Shown here: positions 55,630 to 64,000 of the stretch, one piece after another
How positions within the stretch are numbered: the stretch's first letter is position 1
How the letters are laid out: each line of letters opens with the position of its first letter
Source: Actinomyces vulturis
GTDB taxonomy: Bacteria > Actinomycetota > Actinomycetes > Actinomycetales > Actinomycetaceae
DNA length: 64,000 bases
Assembly (NCBI RefSeq): GCF_001687305.1
Contig: NZ_KV700386.1
Span: 186,001 to 250,000, forward strand
Direction: 5' to 3'
Program-made: the position numbers and the translations under genes
Notes under the pieces: generated by a model
Told to the model about the DNA's origin: nothing
The model's input: only the letters and a program-made list of their open reading frames with translations
The model's database searches: none

Positions 55630-57332
55630 GGAACTCACGCTACCTCTGCCTCTGGGTTCCTGATTGGCCCATCATTGCTACATGCATGAGTAGTGAAGAT
55701 GACCCCTATCGAGAACCCATTGCCATTATTCGTGGCTCAAAAATTACCTACACCAATGTCCTGGCCCGCCAGGCAGGAATTCGCCAGGGAATGTCCTTAC
55801 GTCATGCTCGCTCGCTATGCTCTTCACTTATTACCCACCGCCATCAACCAGAGCAGTGGGATGCTCTTTTTGATTCTGTTGCCCATAGCGTTGGCAGCGT
55901 TATTGCTGATCCCTGCATTGTGCGTCCAGGGATTGTTGTTGCCAGTGCTTATCGAGCACAACGCTGGCTAGGTAGTGAAGAAGAGGCTTGCGCTCTCATT
56001 ACTGACGCAGTTGCTGATGATATTGGGGTGGAATCCCTAGCGGGTGCTGGGCAAGGAATCCTCACCAGTATCGTGGCCGCTCGCGAAGGAAATGTTATTC
56101 CTCAGCGGCAGACGCAATCTTTTCTGTGCAAACAAGCACTGAGCAGCATCCTTTTGGCTCTTCCTGATGGCCGTGCACGCCACGACATGGAACAGGTCAT
56201 TAGCCTCTGCCATAGCATCGGCCTTCGTACGCTAGGAGATATTGTCGGACTGGGAAAACGTGCCATAGTAAGCCGCTTTGGTCATGGAGGCCTCATCTTG
56301 TGGGGATATGCCACGGGAGAAGAACACCTTGCTATGCGTCCCACCGCGCAGCCGGACAACCTCACTCATAACGAAGAATGTGATCCACCAATTACTCATG
56401 CTGAGCACGCCCTCTTCGTTATCAAAAAAGCTGCTGATGCCCTATGCAACCAGATGGAACGTGGTTCTTACACTTGCGATCGTCTAATCATCACCTTCCG
56501 CACACACCACAACCGCACACTTGAACGTTCATGGATGGTGGGAGGAACTCCGCGGCCCACTCACGTTACAGACCGAGCGCGCTGGCAAATCGATTCTTGG
56601 TTAGCACGTCTTCGCGCAGCAGCGCAGGCAGGTGATAGAGAAGAACATGGGCTCATCACTCATATCGCCATTACAGCAACAGGGCTATCCCCGGCACGCA
56701 ATGGCAGGCAGGCCCTCTGGGGGTACAACACCAATACTGACGATGATCGTCTTTACCGAGCAGCAGAACGCCTACGAACCCTGCCTGGTAACTACAGTGT
56801 CTCTACTCCTTATCCAACGGGAAGTCGCCGCTATGAGACACGAATACTCCTCCAGCCCTGGGACAGTTCTTCCCAGAAATCGTCTTTAGTCTCGTCATCG
56901 CTCGCATCTTCATCTACCTCTCCACTGTCATTGTCACCTTCATTTACGCAGCATGGGGGAGAAGCACAAACGGGTGGACGCGAAGAACTGTGGTGGGGAG
57001 CTTTACCGTCGCCAGCGCCAAGTCTTCTTGTGCAAAGCACTATGCCCATCGGTGTCTACGCACTCAATGATGAGGATCTCACAATCTCTGCTCGCGGAGT
57101 CCTGAACGCTGAACCTGCGTATATTCACCTAGGCGGAGAGGGTCTTACTCGCTACCCTATGCTTCACCGTGGTAGCCATCGCATCGATGCCTACGCAGGC
57201 CCTTGGCTGGTGGGAGACGGGTGGTGGAAAAACGACCCTCCGAGTGCCTACCTCCATGTGGTCTGCCCAGGAATTCCGCCCCTTTTACTGATGCGCCAAC
57301 AAGGATGGACACTCATCGGAATCTACGACTAA
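55626..57332 (+). CDS. imuB: ImuB, catalytically inactive Y-family polymerase homolog
   Basis: 568 residues; the hub protein of the SOS mutasome that links DnaE2 and ImuA' to the sliding clamp. The N-terminus SRYLCLWVPDWPIIATCM is typical; the acidic catalytic residues of active DinB polymerases are missing. The helix-hairpin-helix region (RTLGDIVGLGKRAIVSRFG) and little-finger region follow. RQALWG (Q362-G366), followed by an acidic stretch, is placed like the clamp-binding motif QLPLWG of other ImuB proteins. A Ser-rich linker lies at about 415-440. The ATG overlaps the imuA' stop. Both genes share the LexA box at 54485. Confidence 0.92.
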   Translation: MRNSRYLCLWVPDWPIIATCMSSEDDPYREPIAIIRGSKITYTNVLARQAGIRQGMSLRHARSLCSSLITHRHQPEQWDALFDSVAHSVGSVIADPCIVRPGIVVASAYRAQRWLGSEEEACALITDAVADDIGVESLAGAGQGILTSIVAAREGNVIPQRQTQSFLCKQALSSILLALPDGRARHDMEQVISLCHSIGLRTLGDIVGLGKRAIVSRFGHGGLILWGYATGEEHLAMRPTAQPDNLTHNEECDPPITHAEHALFVIKKAADALCNQMERGSYTCDRLIITFRTHHNRTLERSWMVGGTPRPTHVTDRARWQIDSWLARLRAAAQAGDREEHGLITHIAITATGLSPARNGRQALWGYNTNTDDDRLYRAAERLRTLPGNYSVSTPYPTGSRRYETRILLQPWDSSSQKSSLVSSSLASSSTSPLSLSPSFTQHGGEAQTGGREELWWGALPSPAPSLLVQSTMPIGVYALNDEDLTISARGVLNAEPAYIHLGGEGLTRYPMLHRGSHRIDAYAGPWLVGDGWWKNDPPSAYLHVVCPGIPPLLLMRQQGWTLIGIYD

Positions 57333-57378
57333 CCCCTCGTTGTCACGGTGAGGAAGGGAATAAGACAAACGCTAACAA

Positions 57379-58158
57379 TTACTTCCAGCACAGTCCTTGA
57401 CGATGTAATACATCAAGAATCTCGGACTGCTCAGAGGCTCCTAGGCCTAGCAGAGTGCTGATACGGTGAGAAAAGGAGGTCAATGGTGTCGAGGGATCAC
57501 GCAGATCATAATAGTGCGTCACCGAATCGTTGTAGTCGCGAAATGCTTCGCTCTCCTGGTCAATCGGATCATAAGAATCCGTCATTACCGTCACGGCAGA
57601 AGGGAGACGCGGCTTGAACTGAGGCTCCTGATCAGGGTAGCCCACGAGCATGCCGACTAATGGGAAGGTCAACTCCGGTAAATGGAGAATCTCGATCATA
57701 CGTGCAGGATCAGAAACAATTGAACCCAGATATACGGTCCCTAGCCCAAGAGACTCTGCAGCCACACACACGCTCTGCGCACTAATGAGGGCATCTTCGC
57801 AGCCTTGAAGGAATAGGTTCGTTCGATGAAGCGAAGTAATACTTGCCCCATTGCGGCGGCGAATTTGTGCGTTGCGGTAGAGATCAACAACAAAAATCAA
57901 TAACTCACCACGATCACCACCCACATATGGTTGGCCGCTGACAGCAGCCACCTCTTGGCGAACCTGAGCATCGCGCACATGAATCATGCTCATCTGCTGC
58001 AGGTATGCACTCGTTGCACTGTGGCGTGCCACATCGAACAGCGTGTCCATAATGTCATCAGTGACACGTTCAGAACTAAAGGCGCGGATGCTGCGATGTG
58101 CCATCAGTATGTCGATAGTCGAATTACGAACTTCAGTAAAGGGAGGTTCTTTGTGCAT
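57379..58158 (-). CDS. NADPH-dependent nitroreductase family protein (NfsA/NfrA type)
   Basis: 259-residue FMN-binding oxidoreductase. Features: MAHRSIRAFSSERVTDD (FMN phosphate-binding Arg-Ser-Arg), HSATSAYLQQMSMIHV, CVAAESLGLGTVYLGSI and LPLVG-like LTFPLVGMLVGYP. The start ATG 58158 is chosen with AGAGAGG upstream; a longer frame up to 58347 would overlap the PAP2 gene and has no family similarity. It is convergent with imuB and co-directional with the PAP2 gene 31 bases upstream. It interrupts the imuA'-imuB-dnaE2 grouping. Confidence 0.88.
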   Translation of the reverse strand: MHKEPPFTEVRNSTIDILMAHRSIRAFSSERVTDDIMDTLFDVARHSATSAYLQQMSMIHVRDAQVRQEVAAVSGQPYVGGDRGELLIFVVDLYRNAQIRRRNGASITSLHRTNLFLQGCEDALISAQSVCVAAESLGLGTVYLGSIVSDPARMIEILHLPELTFPLVGMLVGYPDQEPQFKPRLPSAVTVMTDSYDPIDQESEAFRDYNDSVTHYYDLRDPSTPLTSFSHRISTLLGLGASEQSEILDVLHRQGLCWK

Positions 58159-58189
58159 CACTTCGCCTCTCTGTGGAGTATGTAACACC

Positions 58190-58879
58190 TCAGGTTCTAC
58201 TGTAGTGCCCCACCATGCTGATTGCTGTAACCCACATGCCGAGCCAGGCACATCCAAGAAGCCAACCACCCAACACGTCGCTGGGCCAGTGATAACCCAA
58301 GACCACCCGACTGACTCCCACCAATGCGATAACAAGTCCAAGAACAAACTGAGCAGCCAGGGCTATTCGACGCGGTGACTGGCGGCTGTGAACCTCAGAA
58401 AACTTACCTGCTCGCCACATACCAATAAGAAGAATGCATAGACCGCCAGTTGCCATTGTGGCCGCACTATGACCTGAGGGCCACGAAGCCCAGCGAGCAG
58501 GATCGCCGAATAGATCCGCAATTGGAGGACGTGAACGATCAATAAACGCTTTGATCCACCGAATACTTAGGCCACACCCACTCATAGTGAGAAAAGAAAA
58601 GAAGGCGAGTGAACGGCGTCGTCTAAGAAGAAGAACGATGATGATGAGGGAATCGAGAATCCAGATTGTTTGCGTCGAGCCCACCACGGTGATCAGTGAG
58701 AAAAAATGTGTCACACCAGCGCTTCGATAGGTGACTACCCAATCATGAATGTGTGAATCCACGGTGCTGAGAAAGCCTGCCCTACCAGTAGCCAGCCCAG
58801 CCCCCATGAGGACAAGAAACACCAGGCACAGCACAATGTTCATCGTGGCGACGGAGAAGTGGTGTATTGGCAATCTCAT
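58190..58879 (-). CDS. PAP2 superfamily membrane phosphatase
   Basis: 229 residues with about six membrane helices. The three phosphatase motifs are intact: KAFIDRSRP (KxxxxxxRP), WPSGHSAA (PSGH) and SRVVLGYHWPSD (SRxxxxxHxxxD). It likely dephosphorylates a lipid phosphate such as undecaprenyl pyrophosphate or phosphatidic acid outside the membrane. CATAAT lies 7 bases before the ATG (minus strand), so the gene may be leaderless. Confidence 0.92.
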   Translation of the reverse strand: MRLPIHHFSVATMNIVLCLVFLVLMGAGLATGRAGFLSTVDSHIHDWVVTYRSAGVTHFFSLITVVGSTQTIWILDSLIIIVLLLRRRRSLAFFSFLTMSGCGLSIRWIKAFIDRSRPPIADLFGDPARWASWPSGHSAATMATGGLCILLIGMWRAGKFSEVHSRQSPRRIALAAQFVLGLVIALVGVSRVVLGYHWPSDVLGGWLLGCAWLGMWVTAISMVGHYSRT

Positions 58880-58965
58880 GGGAGTGATTATGGACTACCC
58901 AGCGTTCGTAGGCCGGTAAGATGTGGGAAGCAACCCACCCCTCATAGAATGAATAGGTCTGACAC

Positions 58966-59562
58966 GTGGCCAAACTATATTTCCGCTACGGCGCAATGAA
59001 TTCCGGTAAAACTACCGGACTGCTCCAGACCGCATACAACTATGAGGAACGGGGTCAGCGTGTTTTGCTCATTAAAGCTAGCGTGGATACTAAGGGCAAT
59101 GATCGTGTGGTCTCTCGCCTTGGGGTGGAACGCCGCGTCGACCTTCTCGTTAGCCCGGACGACGATGTGCGTGCACTTGTTCACTCCACAATTCGTGGAA
59201 TGGGGGTCGAGAAAATTGACTGCGTGCTGGTTGATGAAGCTCAATTTCTCACTCCGCGGCAGGTGGACCAGTTGCTTGAGTTGGTCCTGTGCGATGACCT
59301 TCCCGTTTTAGCTTATGGCATCCGAACAGACTTTAGAACAGAAAGTTTCCCCGGCTCTAAACGATTGCTTGAAGTGGCCCACTCCTTAGAAGAACTCAAA
59401 ACAATTTGCCGGTGTGGACGAAAAGCAATTTTCAACGCTCGTAAGATTGATGACCACTTCGTCTTCGAAGGTGGACAGGTCGCCATTGACGGTCAGGATG
59501 TTACCTATGAGTCCCTGTGCGGTAAGTGCTATCTAGGCGCCGGAGGAATACTTCCGTACTGA
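58966..59562 (+). CDS. tdk: Thymidine kinase
   Basis: 198-residue type II thymidine kinase, making dTMP from thymidine with ATP. P-loop GAMNSGKTTGLLQ, Walker B LVDEAQFL, and four zinc Cys in CRCGRKAIF and CGKCYLG. The lasso segment VAIDGQDVTYESLCGKCY is complete. The GTG start lacks a clear ribosome binding site. It lies divergent from the PAP2 gene and 171 bp upstream of dnaE2; no LexA box of its own was seen. Confidence 0.95.
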   Translation: MAKLYFRYGAMNSGKTTGLLQTAYNYEERGQRVLLIKASVDTKGNDRVVSRLGVERRVDLLVSPDDDVRALVHSTIRGMGVEKIDCVLVDEAQFLTPRQVDQLLELVLCDDLPVLAYGIRTDFRTESFPGSKRLLEVAHSLEELKTICRCGRKAIFNARKIDDHFVFEGGQVAIDGQDVTYESLCGKCYLGAGGILPY

Positions 59563-59720
59563 TTTACTCTCTCGTATGTTTAAGCAGTGCTTGTTTGTGT
59601 TTGTCTTGGGCCAGTAGTTTTTCTGCTCAGAGGCAAGCATTAGGTGTTGTGCTACTCACGGGATGTGTCAATGGGGGAGAGATGCATTGTGGCGGATGAA
59701 TAATCGTCGAAAACCACCCC

Positions 59721-59740
59721 TATAATCGAACATGTGTTCG
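59721..59740 (+). promoter_or_regulatory. dnaE2 promoter with LexA box that contains the start codon
   Basis: TATAAT (59721-59726) is followed immediately by the perfect LexA palindrome CGAACATGTGTTCG (59727-59740). The dnaE2 GTG start (59734-59736) lies inside this operator, 7 bases after the -10, and no ribosome binding site precedes it. Confidence 0.9.
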
Positions 59741-62700
59741 AAAGATTTTCAGGCTACGCAGAACTTCATGCTCACTCATGCTACTCCTTTGCTGATGGCG
59801 TCAATGAGCCAGAAGAACTCGTTTACGCTGCCCAAACCCATCAACTTAGCGCATTAGGCCTTATTGATCATGATGGCTTTCCCGGCGTCATGCGCTTCGC
59901 TAGTGCTGCACGGGAGCATCACATGCCCACCATGGTGGGCACAGAACTCACCACACCATACGGTGCCCACATCCCTCTGCTCACACGTAACCTCCAAGGA
60001 TACAAAGATGCTTGCCGGATGATTTCCCAACGTAACCTCGAAGCCGGCAAACGTATAGAACAACACTATTCAGTAAGTGATCTAGCCCAGTACAACCACG
60101 GTAATTGGATGTTCCTTACTGGCACCCGCAATGGACCACTACGCCGAGCACTCTGCTCAGAACATTCCACCTCACCCCATCGATGGGATATGGCCAAGGC
60201 ACAACAGTGTCTCGACGAACTCATGGATCTCTGGGGGAGAGACAACCTCATTGTTGAACTCACCCTTGATGGCACAGCAATGGATGTTCCAATCACTACG
60301 GCGCTCGCGGATCTGGCGAAGAAGAATAGCCTTCCTCTTGTGGCAACAGGAGCGGTACGCTGCGCTACTCCGGCTTCTGCTCATCTTGTTGATGTGGCTG
60401 CCGCTTTGCGTCATGGATGTACCGTTGAAGAACTCCGCGCTAGCACACCTGCTTATGGATCATGGATTCGCTCCACGCAGGAAATGATTCGTCTCTACCG
60501 CCACTGCCCTCAATCTGTTGAAGTAACACGAGAATGGGCGCAAGAACTGTCCTGGGATATTTCCCTCCTTCATCCGGGACTTCCTCTTCCTGATGTTCCA
60601 GAGGGAATGACTATTGAGAACTATCTCAGAGAACTGACCTATCAAGGTGCCCAACGCTATTACGGTACGCGCCAAGAACACCCGCGAGCTTGGCAAACCA
60701 TTGACCATGAACTCGAGGTCATCGAAAGTCTTGGATTTAGTGGTTACTTTCTTATCGTTTATGACATTGTGCAGTTCTGTCATCAGCAAGGAATTTTTTG
60801 TCAAGGACGAGGATCTGCGGCTAACTCGGCGGTCTGCTACGCACTGTCTATTACTGCCGTTGATGCAGTGCGTCATCAGATGCTGTTTGAACGATTTCTC
60901 TCCTCCGGTCGTACTGGACCTCCTGATATTGACCTCGACATTGAATCGAAGCGTCGCGAAGAAGTCATCACCTACGTTTATGAGCGTTACGGCCGCGAAT
61001 GCGCCGCCCAAGTTGGAACCTTCATCACTTACGGTCCACGATCCGCATTACGCGATGCGGGACGCGCTCTGGGCTACAGCACTGGAGTACAAGACAGTTG
61101 GATCCGTCAGATGGATCGCAGTTTTCGCCAGGCCTTACGCCATGGTGACAACGGCCCCGTTCCTTCTGTGGTTGCAGATATTGCTCGCCAACTTCTGGAT
61201 CGGCCGCGCCATAGTGGTGTCCACTCAGGAGGAATGGTCCTGTGTGCTGAACCCGTGACACAGATTGTTCCCGTGCATTGGGCCGCAATGAAAGGCCGCA
61301 GTGTTGTTCAGTGGGACAAAGAGGATTGCGCTGAAGCAGGGTTGGTGAAATTTGATCTCTTGGGATTAGGGATGTTGACCGTTCTTCGCCTGGCTATGGA
61401 ATCTCTTTCATATCGTGGAATCCAACCACCTACTCGCCCTGGAGAACGCCCATTATTACAGGAAATAAATGGGGATGGTGGCCACACAGTTAAGGAACAT
61501 GATCATGTGAGTGAGGAACACGAAGCCCACTTAGACACCAGTGTGCCTTTAGTGGAGGAAGTAGTAGCCGCTCGCTTTATCAAAGAATGGAAACTTCAAG
61601 ACCTTCCCCATGATGATCCTGAGGTCTACGGTTTACTGTGTGCTGCGGACACTGTAGGGATCTTTCAAGTGGAATCACGCGCACAAATGGCCACCCTTCC
61701 GCGTCTCAAACCTCAGTGCTTCTATGACATCGTCATTGAAGTAGCCATTATTCGTCCCGGCCCCATTCAAGGTAACGCTGTTCACCCTTATATCCGTCGC
61801 CGTATGGGGAAAGAAAAAGTTACGTATCTTCATGAAAAAGTTAGACCCTCAGTAGAAAAAACATTGGGTGTAGCGCTTTTTCAAGAACAACTTATGAACA
61901 TTGCGATCGAAGCAGCATCCTTCACTCCTCGCGAAGCAGATGAATTACGTAGCGCAATGACTTCAAAACGTTCCCAGCGACGTATGGCGCGAATTAAAGA
62001 TCGCTTTTACCAGGGAATGAGAAGCAATGATGTTGATGAACCCACTATTGAGACGGTGTGGACCAATATCGAAAGTTTTGCTCTTTACGGATTTCCTGAG
62101 TCACATGCTTTCTCTTTTGCTTATCTCGTCTATACCTCAGCCTGGCTTAAAGTGCATCACCCGGAAGATTTTTATGCCGCCTTGCTCAGCGCACAACCGA
62201 TGGGTTTTTGGTCTCCGGCTACCATTGTCTACGACGCTCAACGTCATGGTGTTCGTGTTGCTCCCATCGATATTAATTTTTCTCAGGTGACCGCTCATGT
62301 ACGCCAATGCAGCGATAGCGACCATAGGGTCGCTGTGATTGAAGGCGATCAGTTTCAAGAACTTCCATGTTCTGATGATGCTGTTTTTACTCTCCATGTT
62401 CATTCAGAGTATGAAGTTCGCCTAGGTCTGGCTTCTGTTCAAGGAATCAGCGTGGATAAAGCAGAAGAAATCATTTGTGAACGCGGCAATAACGGCCCTT
62501 TTACTAGCGCAGAAAACCTTGTTGACCGTGTTTCCCTTACCCGTCAAGAAATTGAGGCATTAGCTCATAGTGGAGCCTTGGAATCTTGTGATGGACCACG
62601 AAGGAAAAGCCTCTGGAACGCCCAGCATTTAGCAGCAAGAAAAGATCATCCAAACGGTACTCGTTGCTTGCCAGGGCTAGAGATTGATAACAACACGCCT

Positions 62701-63123
62701 TCACTTCCTTTGATGAGCAACGATGAGCAACGAGTGGCTGATATCCGCTTCAGTGGAGTGACCGTTCGTGGACACGTTATGGGCGCCTACCGAGAGGCAC
62801 TGTCCGCTCAAGGAATCGTCTCAACCAATGAAGTAGATCAACACGCACAGCAGCGAATCCGTGTAGCCGGGGTCATTACTCACCGTCAACGCCCTCACAC
62901 TAAAACCGGCATGATTTTTTTGAACCTCGAAGATGAACACGGCCTGTTAAATGTCATGTGCCCGGCACCTGTATGGGCTCGCTATAAAACTGTCGGCCTC
63001 ACCTGTGAAGCAATCATTGTGAGAGGAATGGCTCAAAAAGAAGGCGCTGTGGTAGCAGTGATGGCAGAAGTCTTAGAACCTTTGGTGCCTAGGGGAATGA
63101 TTCAAGGGCGCAACTGGTGCTGA
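59734..63123 (+). CDS. dnaE2: Error-prone DNA polymerase DnaE2 (ImuC)
   Basis: 1129-residue C-family polymerase for SOS translesion synthesis. N-terminal PHP domain: YAELHAHSCYSFADGVNEPE and LIDHDGFPGVMRF. Catalytic Asp residues: PDIDLDIE (Asp about 398 and 400) and KFDLLGLG (Asp about 541). FQVESRAQMATLPRLKP, the IIRPGPIQGNAVHPYIRR segment and GFPESHAFSFAYLVY are DnaE2-type. The C-terminal OB domain (RVAGVITHRQRPHTKTGMIF) is present. A hydrophilic insert of about 45 residues (about 568-615) separates the third Asp region from the next conserved block. The GTG start fits a leaderless transcript from the LexA-controlled promoter. Confidence 0.95.
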   Translation: MFERFSGYAELHAHSCYSFADGVNEPEELVYAAQTHQLSALGLIDHDGFPGVMRFASAAREHHMPTMVGTELTTPYGAHIPLLTRNLQGYKDACRMISQRNLEAGKRIEQHYSVSDLAQYNHGNWMFLTGTRNGPLRRALCSEHSTSPHRWDMAKAQQCLDELMDLWGRDNLIVELTLDGTAMDVPITTALADLAKKNSLPLVATGAVRCATPASAHLVDVAAALRHGCTVEELRASTPAYGSWIRSTQEMIRLYRHCPQSVEVTREWAQELSWDISLLHPGLPLPDVPEGMTIENYLRELTYQGAQRYYGTRQEHPRAWQTIDHELEVIESLGFSGYFLIVYDIVQFCHQQGIFCQGRGSAANSAVCYALSITAVDAVRHQMLFERFLSSGRTGPPDIDLDIESKRREEVITYVYERYGRECAAQVGTFITYGPRSALRDAGRALGYSTGVQDSWIRQMDRSFRQALRHGDNGPVPSVVADIARQLLDRPRHSGVHSGGMVLCAEPVTQIVPVHWAAMKGRSVVQWDKEDCAEAGLVKFDLLGLGMLTVLRLAMESLSYRGIQPPTRPGERPLLQEINGDGGHTVKEHDHVSEEHEAHLDTSVPLVEEVVAARFIKEWKLQDLPHDDPEVYGLLCAADTVGIFQVESRAQMATLPRLKPQCFYDIVIEVAIIRPGPIQGNAVHPYIRRRMGKEKVTYLHEKVRPSVEKTLGVALFQEQLMNIAIEAASFTPREADELRSAMTSKRSQRRMARIKDRFYQGMRSNDVDEPTIETVWTNIESFALYGFPESHAFSFAYLVYTSAWLKVHHPEDFYAALLSAQPMGFWSPATIVYDAQRHGVRVAPIDINFSQVTAHVRQCSDSDHRVAVIEGDQFQELPCSDDAVFTLHVHSEYEVRLGLASVQGISVDKAEEIICERGNNGPFTSAENLVDRVSLTRQEIEALAHSGALESCDGPRRKSLWNAQHLAARKDHPNGTRCLPGLEIDNNTPSLPLMSNDEQRVADIRFSGVTVRGHVMGAYREALSAQGIVSTNEVDQHAQQRIRVAGVITHRQRPHTKTGMIFLNLEDEHGLLNVMCPAPVWARYKTVGLTCEAIIVRGMAQKEGAVVAVMAEVLEPLVPRGMIQGRNWC

Positions 63124-63281
63124 GAGATCACGTAGTCGTGCCCCGGAGTGATGCTGAGTGTCTTTTGAGAATGTAACTGGAGGAAAAGAATTGGCCGTGT
63201 CTGTCGTGGAGCAGTGGTAGTCACAAGGGTCACCGACAAGATGACGTATTGATGAACCATGCCGACATATGCACCTAGGAT

Positions 63282-64000
63282 TTAGTTGTCTAGCGCAACA
63301 ACTTCCTCGTCTTCAGATAACGGTGGCTGTGTAGCGGATAGATCTTCCTCGTCATTTTCATTCTCATCGGAACGTTCATAACTAGGAAGTTCGCCCTGAA
63401 GGGGAGCATCTTTTTCGTGAAGTTCGGAGTAAACAGACCACGTTACTCCAACGATTGGAACGGCAATCACTGCCCCTAAGAGTCCTGCAGCGAAGGTGCC
63501 AATAGCTACGGCAATACCGACCACAGCAGGATGGAGACTTACCTGGCGGCCCATGATCAGCGGTTGAAGGATATGACCCTCGATTTGACCAATGCCGGCA
63601 ACACCTAAGCACACCACAATCATGGTCACCACACCCCCAGTGGCTAGCCCAACCATCATGGCTACCAGCATGGCCAAGGGGGCACCCACCATGGGGATGA
63701 AAGCGCCGATAAAAACAAGCACGCCAAGTGGGGCAGCAAGCGGCACATGAATGATCTGCAGGAAGATCCCTGCCAACATACCGTCGGTTAATGCAACAAT
63801 GACTGTTCCGCGAGCGTAGGCGGAGAAGGTGTACCAGCCGGCGCCAGCAGCACGGTGAACAGACTGACGTAGGTGTGCCGGAAGTTCATTGAGGAACCAG
63901 CGCCACATATCGCTGCCAGAAGCGAGGAAAAAGATTGTCGTGAATAAAGCCAAAGCAAGCACGGTGAAAATAACCACCACGGTACCGGCATTGTTGAGGA
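63282..64000 (-). CDS. AI-2E family transporter, 5' end beyond the window
   Basis: The reading frame is open to the window edge, giving about 239 C-terminal residues of a membrane protein. The order of segments (SDMWRWFLNELPAHLRQSV, GTVIVALTDGMLAGIFLQI, VPLAAPLGVLVFIGAFIPM, then GHILQPLIMGRQVSLHPAVV) is that of the AI-2E/UPF0118 exporter family. The C-terminal about 40 residues are acidic and hydrophilic. Substrate unknown; members include AI-2 exporters and Na+/H+ antiporters. It is convergent with dnaE2. Confidence 0.9.
   Translation of the reverse strand, partial: LNNAGTVVVIFTVLALALFTTIFFLASGSDMWRWFLNELPAHLRQSVHRAAGAGWYTFSAYARGTVIVALTDGMLAGIFLQIIHVPLAAPLGVLVFIGAFIPMVGAPLAMLVAMMVGLATGGVVTMIVVCLGVAGIGQIEGHILQPLIMGRQVSLHPAVVGIAVAIGTFAAGLLGAVIAVPIVGVTWSVYSELHEKDAPLQGELPSYERSDENENDEEDLSATQPPLSEDEEVVALDN

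Noticed and set aside
63124-63281. Short frame after GGAGGAAAAGAA (TTG, nine codons)
   Set aside because: Too short to support; nothing around it suggests a leader peptide or toxin.

Overview
The window is a contiguous stretch of an actinobacterial chromosome, roughly mid-50s percent GC by eye. The lineage call rests on gene order: thrS, a HIT-family Ap4A phosphorylase, pgsA, a PatA-type acyltransferase, pimA, a NUDIX protein, yebC, ruvC-ruvA-ruvB, yajC-secD-secF, apt, rel and hisS follow the order known from Mycobacterium and relatives. PIM-type lipid genes, an ImuA'/ImuB/DnaE2 mutasome and actinobacterial LexA boxes agree. The eukaryote-type UTP-glucose-1-phosphate uridylyltransferase and a FemAB plus ATP-grasp pair suggest an Actinomycetaceae-like or related lineage, but genus cannot be fixed from sequence alone. 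No insertion sequence, phage, CRISPR array or rRNA was seen.

Layout. 1-2 kb: 3' part of uvrB. 2.06-3.28 kb: decayed MFS transporter gene with several lesions. 3.36-7.07 kb: a manganese (yybP-ykoY type) riboswitch leader, terC and a CtpE-like P-type ATPase. 7.2-9.2 kb: minus-strand CPBP protease and bile-acid:sodium-symporter-like protein. 9.2-13.7 kb: uvrA and a UDP-glucose pyrophosphorylase gene. 14.1-14.6 kb: tRNA genes Val(CAC) on minus, then Gly(GCC), Cys(GCA), Val(GAC) on plus. 14.8-21 kb: ATP-grasp ligase, FemAB transferase, DUF2264 and DUF2254 proteins. 21.3-29.8 kb: thrS and the phosphatidylinositol/PIM lipid operon with a PrsW-like protease and a NUDIX protein. 30.1-40 kb: yebC-ruvCAB, yajC-secDF-apt and rel. 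40-48.9 kb: MBL hydrolase, DUF349 protein, an orphan gene, hisS and two dynamin-like GTPases. 49-54.3 kb: minus-strand DEAD-box helicase with a 102-bp tandem repeat, a glycerophosphodiesterase, an SDR and a PEBP-like protein. 54.5-63.1 kb: SOS mutagenesis genes imuA'-imuB and dnaE2, separated by a nitroreductase, a PAP2 phosphatase and thymidine kinase. The window ends inside an AI-2E family protein.

How the parts work together. uvrA, uvrB, ruvABC and the ImuA'/ImuB/DnaE2 set form a DNA-repair theme. Three LexA operators are visible. The boxes of imuA' and dnaE2 are identical over 18 bp and abut the -10 element in the same way, and the dnaE2 start codon lies inside its operator. The riboswitch, terC and the P-type ATPase look like a Mn2+ (possibly Ca2+/Mn2+) homeostasis unit in which metal binding would free the terC ribosome binding site. 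A further pattern is leaderless transcription: many stand-alone genes (uvrA, the BASS gene, the CPBP gene, the UGPase gene, rel, the MBL gene, the orphan at 43 kb, dnaE2, probably hisS) have a TANNNT-like -10 hexamer 6-7 nt before the start codon and no Shine-Dalgarno sequence, while operon-internal genes have clear ones.
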